Source of the DNA: a bacterium
GTDB taxonomy: Bacteria > Zixibacteria > MSB-5A5 > GN15 > FEB-12
Reading direction: 5' to 3'
DNA length: 9,091 nucleotides
NCBI GenBank assembly: GCA_030612965.1
Contig: JAUWMW010000076.1
Coordinates: forward strand, 1-9,091
Shown here: in pieces, positions 5,686 to 9,091 of the stretch
Layout: every line of letters starts with the position of its first letter
How positions within the stretch are numbered: position 1 is the first letter of the stretch
Position numbers and translations under genes: made by a program
The notes under the pieces: generated by a model
Databases searched by the model: none
What the model was told of the DNA's origin: nothing
Seen by the model: the letters and a program-made list of their open reading frames with translations, nothing else

Positions 5686-7305
5686 TCAGACCGCCTGTAG
5701 GAAAGCTCGTAGATTGGTCCCTTCACCGGCGATTTTCAATTTCTTCCGGATCTGCTTTCGCTGGTTGTGGACAGTATGTATTGATGTGTGCAGCGCTTCG
5801 GCGATTGCCCCGGTCGACAGACCGGATTTCACCATGTTGCATATTTCCAGTTCACGGGGTGATAACCGCGCAAACTCTCGGTCCAATTGCTGAATGAAGG
5901 GGGAGGTAACACCGTCAAGACAGGTCTCGAGAAAATCCACGTAGTCGTGATTGATGCCGGCCTGGTTCTTCAAACTCTGAATGATCGGCATCAGGATACG
6001 GTCGACGTTGGATTGAACCTGTCGCTGCAATTGCTTTTTTTCATCTTCGATTTGAGACAGGACTTCTCTGAGGGCGATGTTCTTCTCTCTCAAAGCCCCT
6101 CGTTCCGCGTCCAGTTGTCGGTTGGTGGCGCGAAGCCGTGCCTCGGTCCGCTTGAGATGGGAGACATCGGTCACTACCGCGAAGCTGCCGACAAAATTGC
6201 CGGATGCATCAAACAACGCCTGAGGAGAAACAATGACGGGAAGGTTGTAACCGCTCTTCGCTTTGAACGCCACTTCGTATGGCCGGTAGCCTTCATCCTT
6301 GTTGTGGGCAATACGGTCGTAGAACTCGGCTTGATCGTTATCATTGAGGAAAACCGCCGCTGACTTTCCTTCCAACTCCCCTCGGGAATATCCGAGCATC
6401 TTGCAGAAACGATCGTTAGCATAAGTGATGTTACAGTTCTCATCGAACACGCCGAGACCTTCGTTCATGGAATCGACCAACAGGCGATACCGTTTCTCAC
6501 TTTCCTCCAGAGCGATTCGATCACGCTGACGCTGAACAAGTCGCCAGGATTCCTCCGCCAGCAGGCAGAGCTGGCGCGCATCATCGGCCGTGTAGGGAGT
6601 AGCTTTGTTGGCCACCCCGGCCACCGCCACAACGATCTCGTGGTGGAAGACCGGCACACTCATCTGGCGCTCGATAGATCCTTGCGCTCCGGGAAAACCT
6701 CGTTTGAGCGGATCGGCGGTGACTGGTTCATTGGTAATGACGATCTCGCCGGTGCGGGCGGCATCCGCCCAGGAGCCGGCTGAAGCCAGCGAGCAGACAA
6801 GGGCACGATCAGCAATCAGTTTCTCTCGACCGCTGGGCCGACACCAACTCGGGATCGTCAGTGACGCGCCGTCATCACTGACAAGCGCCAGGAAACCGAT
6901 CTCGCTTGAGGTTAGTTTGAGACTCTCGCCAAGAGCCAGATCTGTGAGCTCGCGAACCGAACCAACCGAGGTCCGGCCCAGCATCAGGATGGCGCCAAGA
7001 CATGCTGCCTCCAGGGTTGCAGCCTCCATCCCTCGAACCTCAGGGCTGTCATGCGAATCGCCTGACAACACCGGCTCTATTGACTCAGGCAACCTTGTTA
7101 CGGGGGGTTTTTCAACCCTTCCGAAAGCGGGCATCCGGTGACCCGTTGATTCAAACAGATTCCGTCCTGCGCGGGAATGACTCGTAGCGCCAGGAAGTTG
7201 CTGTTCTGCCCTTCGCTTCGAGTATCTCAACAACCTGCCGGCACTCATGCGGCACGCTTGAGGTTTTCGGGCGGGTACAGATTTCATTTTCGCCTTAACG
7301 GCCAT
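5686..7305 (-). CDS. GAF-PAS sensor transcription regulator with LuxR-type HTH
   Basis: This 539-residue cytoplasmic regulator has a GAF-type domain (about 98-256), a PAS domain (about 268-385) and a coiled coil (about 385-435). A linker region follows, then a LuxR/GerE helix-turn-helix (478-537) beginning L-S-P-R-E-L-E-I and containing TVHNQRKQIRKKLKI. It should bind DNA through the HTH in response to a ligand or partner sensed by GAF or PAS. There is no receiver or kinase domain. The start is uncertain. ATG 7305 has GGAG five bases upstream and gives a basic, probably disordered 92-residue leader rich in AGG, AGA and CGA codons. ATG 7029 has GAGG eight bases upstream and starts right at the GAF domain (447 residues). 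The longer form is listed. It is divergent from the membrane protein gene at 7606. Confidence 0.88.
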   Translation of the reverse strand: MAVKAKMKSVPARKPQACRMSAGRLLRYSKRRAEQQLPGATSHSRAGRNLFESTGHRMPAFGRVEKPPVTRLPESIEPVLSGDSHDSPEVRGMEAATLEAACLGAILMLGRTSVGSVRELTDLALGESLKLTSSEIGFLALVSDDGASLTIPSWCRPSGREKLIADRALVCSLASAGSWADAARTGEIVITNEPVTADPLKRGFPGAQGSIERQMSVPVFHHEIVVAVAGVANKATPYTADDARQLCLLAEESWRLVQRQRDRIALEESEKRYRLLVDSMNEGLGVFDENCNITYANDRFCKMLGYSRGELEGKSAAVFLNDNDQAEFYDRIAHNKDEGYRPYEVAFKAKSGYNLPVIVSPQALFDASGNFVGSFAVVTDVSHLKRTEARLRATNRQLDAERGALREKNIALREVLSQIEDEKKQLQRQVQSNVDRILMPIIQSLKNQAGINHDYVDFLETCLDGVTSPFIQQLDREFARLSPRELEICNMVKSGLSTGAIAEALHTSIHTVHNQRKQIRKKLKIAGEGTNLRAFLQAV

Positions 7306-7405
7306 TTTGTCTCCGGCGTCAGCCTGGCTTCACTGATGCCTGACGGACGCACCCGGTCGCTTCACCACCCACCGGTAAATCAGTTATCGTTAGTATCGGC
7401 AGGAT

Positions 7406-7422
7406 TGTGCAGATTCTGCACA
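7406..7422. promoter_or_regulatory. 17-bp dyad, candidate operator in the divergent intergenic region
   Basis: TGTGCAG-ATT-CTGCACA is a perfect inverted repeat of seven-base arms with a three-base spacer. It lies about 100 bp upstream of the LuxR-type gene's longer start and about 185 bp upstream of the membrane protein gene. The size and symmetry fit a dimeric regulator. The neighbouring LuxR-type protein is a natural candidate, but that is inference. Confidence 0.45.
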
Positions 7423-7535
7423 CCCGACTCGACCAAAGTCGCTGGGTTGAACCAGCACAAAAACCAGTTGCCATTTCGGATGTGTGGAACATATTAGGCC
7501 AGTCAGGTGGAAACCACGCCGACTAAGTTGCGTAC

Positions 7536-7541
7536 TATAAT
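7536..7541 (+). promoter_or_regulatory. Consensus -10 box (TATAAT) for the membrane protein gene
   Basis: A perfect TATAAT lies 64 bp before the ATG at 7606. A recognisable -35 box at 16-18 bp spacing is missing (the sequence there is AACCACGC-like), so an activator or an alternative contact may be needed. A five-pair hairpin, GGGCG/CGCCC (7544-7559), begins at about the expected transcript start and could form at the 5' end of the mRNA. Confidence 0.45.
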
Positions 7542-7605
7542 ACGGGCGGTAGAACGCCCAGAGTAGCAGTGTGAATATGTTTTCGGTACACTACACCAGG
7601 TGTGT

Positions 7606-9091
7606 ATGAGTTACAGGTCTGACAGCAACGATACCCCCGAATCCCTTCGCGACCGTGGACAGCGGTACTGCGCGGACCCGTGGGATGTCAATCGAGGCGA
7701 GAACGGCCACACCAAAGCGGCCGCACTCGATCGGCGGTCATGGTGGTTACTGTTCGCCTGGCTCTTGGTGGTGGCTGCTCTGACTCTGACTCTGGTTGCC
7801 GAGGCATGGACTCAAGCAGCTCCTCCGCGACCACCTGACGACGATTCGTCACCGGGTCGGGTTAGAGTTGTGCTCAAGAGCGATGCGCGCGAACTAGCCG
7901 GCGACTACCTGGCCTTCCTCAATCAAATTCAGGTTCTATCCGAGGACTACGATCGGTACTTCTCTGATTTCCATCAGGAGCACGCAGAGAAGCTTCAGGA
8001 GCAGCTTAGGAAAATCTCCCTCAGTCTCAGCGATAGCGCCTATTTCAGCGACTTCACCCAACTAAGTAAGGATCTGGCTCGACTCCACGATGAACTGCGG
8101 CTGCAAGAGGAGGAATTAGCCAAGCGACTTAAGGAGAAGACTCAAGAGAAGCCATCCCGCCGAAGCGCCGATGTTTCCTCGGACTTGAGGATCTGCCGCC
8201 TGACCAGTAGCTTACTCCGCGAATTGGATATGCTGAATACTCAACTTGAAGAAGATATCACCGAGCGGTTCGCCGCCGACAAAGTGACCTCGGCGATTGT
8301 GCAGCAGTATATCAAAGCTGCGATCGTGACGGCGAACATAGAGAGAGCGGCCGGCCAACACGCGGTGGTTGTCAGGATCGGCCAGGGGGAGTGTTTGGAA
8401 CCGCTGGTTATTGAATTGGACTTGAAAGAGCTTGAAGGTCTCACGGACGCGCTGGAGGATATCGAGCTGTACGAAATCGGAGCGGTACCGGCTCCGTCCA
8501 TGCCGCCAAGGGTACATCGCCTGCCTGGAGCGACCATCGTTAGCCCCGTTGACCCGGTTCCGCCGCGGCCACTCGCTGAGGTCGGAGATAAGCGGATAGT
8601 CTATCATCACAAGTCAGGTGAAACCGGGCTAAGGCTCCAGATCGTCGACAGCACCCGCACCACATCGGCCATAACACCGATCTACGTAATGAACTCTTTT
8701 GGATCCCTCGAGATTGAAGGCTGGGACCGTGACTGGATCCTGGTCAGCGCCGAAATCGAGATCGCCGCCGAGGCTCCCGACGAAGCCGAGATTTTGGCTG
8801 AACGTATTGACCTGAGAATCCATAACAAGTCCAATGCCGTCTACGTCGAAACAGTCCTGCCGCAATTGACCGATCCGCAGACCAGAGTGGTCAGTGCCAC
8901 CGTTGAAATCAAAGCACCGACCGACAACCCCTTGAACTGCCGCAATTCGCACGGTAGGGTCTACGTGGCCGGGTTTGACAACGGAGTCAAACTTAACGCC
9001 AATCATTGCGATGTCGACATGCGCGGTATTGTCGGCGGTGTGGAAGTCGTCAACAGTATGGGGCGGCTTATTATCTCCGATGTGTCCGGTC
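7606..9091 (+). CDS. Membrane-anchored coiled-coil protein with DUF4097-like beta-repeat domain (3' partial)
   Basis: The frame is open from ATG 7606 to the window edge (495 codons) without a stop. A polar N-terminus of about 44 residues precedes one transmembrane helix (about 45-66), then a proline- and aspartate-rich linker and a long helical, glutamate- and leucine-rich coiled-coil region (about 95-222). A second mixed region follows (225-330). From about 360 onward come repeating beta-strand units such as NSFGSLEIEGW and NSHGRVYVAGF, resembling DUF4097 (putative adhesin or LiaX-type beta-solenoid). The expected topology is N-terminus in the cytoplasm and the bulk outside. AGG sits five bases before the ATG, a modest ribosome-binding site, and an in-frame GTG at 7600 is an alternative start. 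Function is unknown. DUF4097 proteins are often linked to envelope stress, which fits a divergent sensor-regulator. Confidence 0.8.
   Translation, partial: MSYRSDSNDTPESLRDRGQRYCADPWDVNRGENGHTKAAALDRRSWWLLFAWLLVVAALTLTLVAEAWTQAAPPRPPDDDSSPGRVRVVLKSDARELAGDYLAFLNQIQVLSEDYDRYFSDFHQEHAEKLQEQLRKISLSLSDSAYFSDFTQLSKDLARLHDELRLQEEELAKRLKEKTQEKPSRRSADVSSDLRICRLTSSLLRELDMLNTQLEEDITERFAADKVTSAIVQQYIKAAIVTANIERAAGQHAVVVRIGQGECLEPLVIELDLKELEGLTDALEDIELYEIGAVPAPSMPPRVHRLPGATIVSPVDPVPPRPLAEVGDKRIVYHHKSGETGLRLQIVDSTRTTSAITPIYVMNSFGSLEIEGWDRDWILVSAEIEIAAEAPDEAEILAERIDLRIHNKSNAVYVETVLPQLTDPQTRVVSATVEIKAPTDNPLNCRNSHGRVYVAGFDNGVKLNANHCDVDMRGIVGGVEVVNSMGRLIISDVSG

Larger units (their letters stand above)
7306..7605. 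other. Divergent intergenic region between LuxR-type regulator and membrane protein genes
   Basis: This 300-bp stretch has no credible gene. It holds the 17-bp dyad (7406-7422), a short imperfect inverted repeat around 7441-7456, and the TATAAT box at 7536. I could not assign a promoter for the leftward gene. It presumably carries promoters for both divergent genes. Confidence 0.55.

Noticed and set aside
8212..9006. Open frames on the minus strand (8212-8610, 8629-9006)
   Set aside because: They are antisense to the continuous membrane-protein frame, which has a coherent transmembrane, coiled-coil and beta-repeat layout.

Overview
The window looks like chromosomal DNA from an uncultured or environmental Gram-negative-type bacterium, possibly of the FCB group or a neighbour (Zixibacteria-like lineages). 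This is inferred from the gene architectures, chiefly a PknB-type kinase joined to a TolB-like domain and TPRs, HDOD and GAF-PAS-LuxR regulators, and an even, moderately GC-rich composition. No 16S or other taxonomic marker is present, so the assignment is weak. All recognised genes are regulatory or envelope-associated. I see no transposase, integrase, CRISPR array, tRNA or rRNA.

Layout: (1) 1-2451, plus strand: a receptor-type Ser/Thr protein kinase whose N-terminal glycine loop and catalytic lysine lie outside the window. It is followed by a transmembrane helix, a periplasmic TolB/FlgO-like domain and TPR repeats. (2) 2630-2968, plus strand: a stand-alone PilZ protein, a likely c-di-GMP receptor, behind a possible -10 box and a perfect 16-bp palindrome. 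(3) 3018-3048: a hairpin with T-tracts on both strands that separates the convergent pilZ and HDOD genes. (4) 3078-4406, minus strand: an HDOD signalling protein with a histidine-kinase-like dimerisation hairpin at its C-terminus and no ATPase domain. (5) 4550-4587: a strong terminator for minus-strand transcription. (6) 4588-5685: about 1.1 kb with no credible protein gene but many stable hairpins, clustered C5/G5 tracts and internally repeated motifs. It is the best candidate for something undescribed, most likely a large structured RNA. (7) 5686-7305, minus strand: a GAF-PAS-coiled-coil-LuxR transcription regulator. (8) 7306-7605: the divergent intergenic region, with a 17-bp dyad and a TATAAT box. 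(9) 7606-9091, plus strand: a membrane-anchored coiled-coil protein with a DUF4097-like beta-repeat domain, running off the right edge.

Taken together the region is a signalling neighbourhood: protein phosphorylation, c-di-GMP reception, HDOD/DHp output and a sensor-type transcription factor. The LuxR-type regulator and the membrane-anchored DUF4097-like protein share one divergent control region, so the first may control the second. The 1.1 kb non-coding block lies just downstream of the LuxR-type gene and ends, on the same strand, at a Rho-independent-type terminator. It could be a very long 3' UTR or an independent RNA gene. Its strand is not settled: the terminator points to the minus strand, while G-T wobble pairs in most hairpins favour the plus strand.
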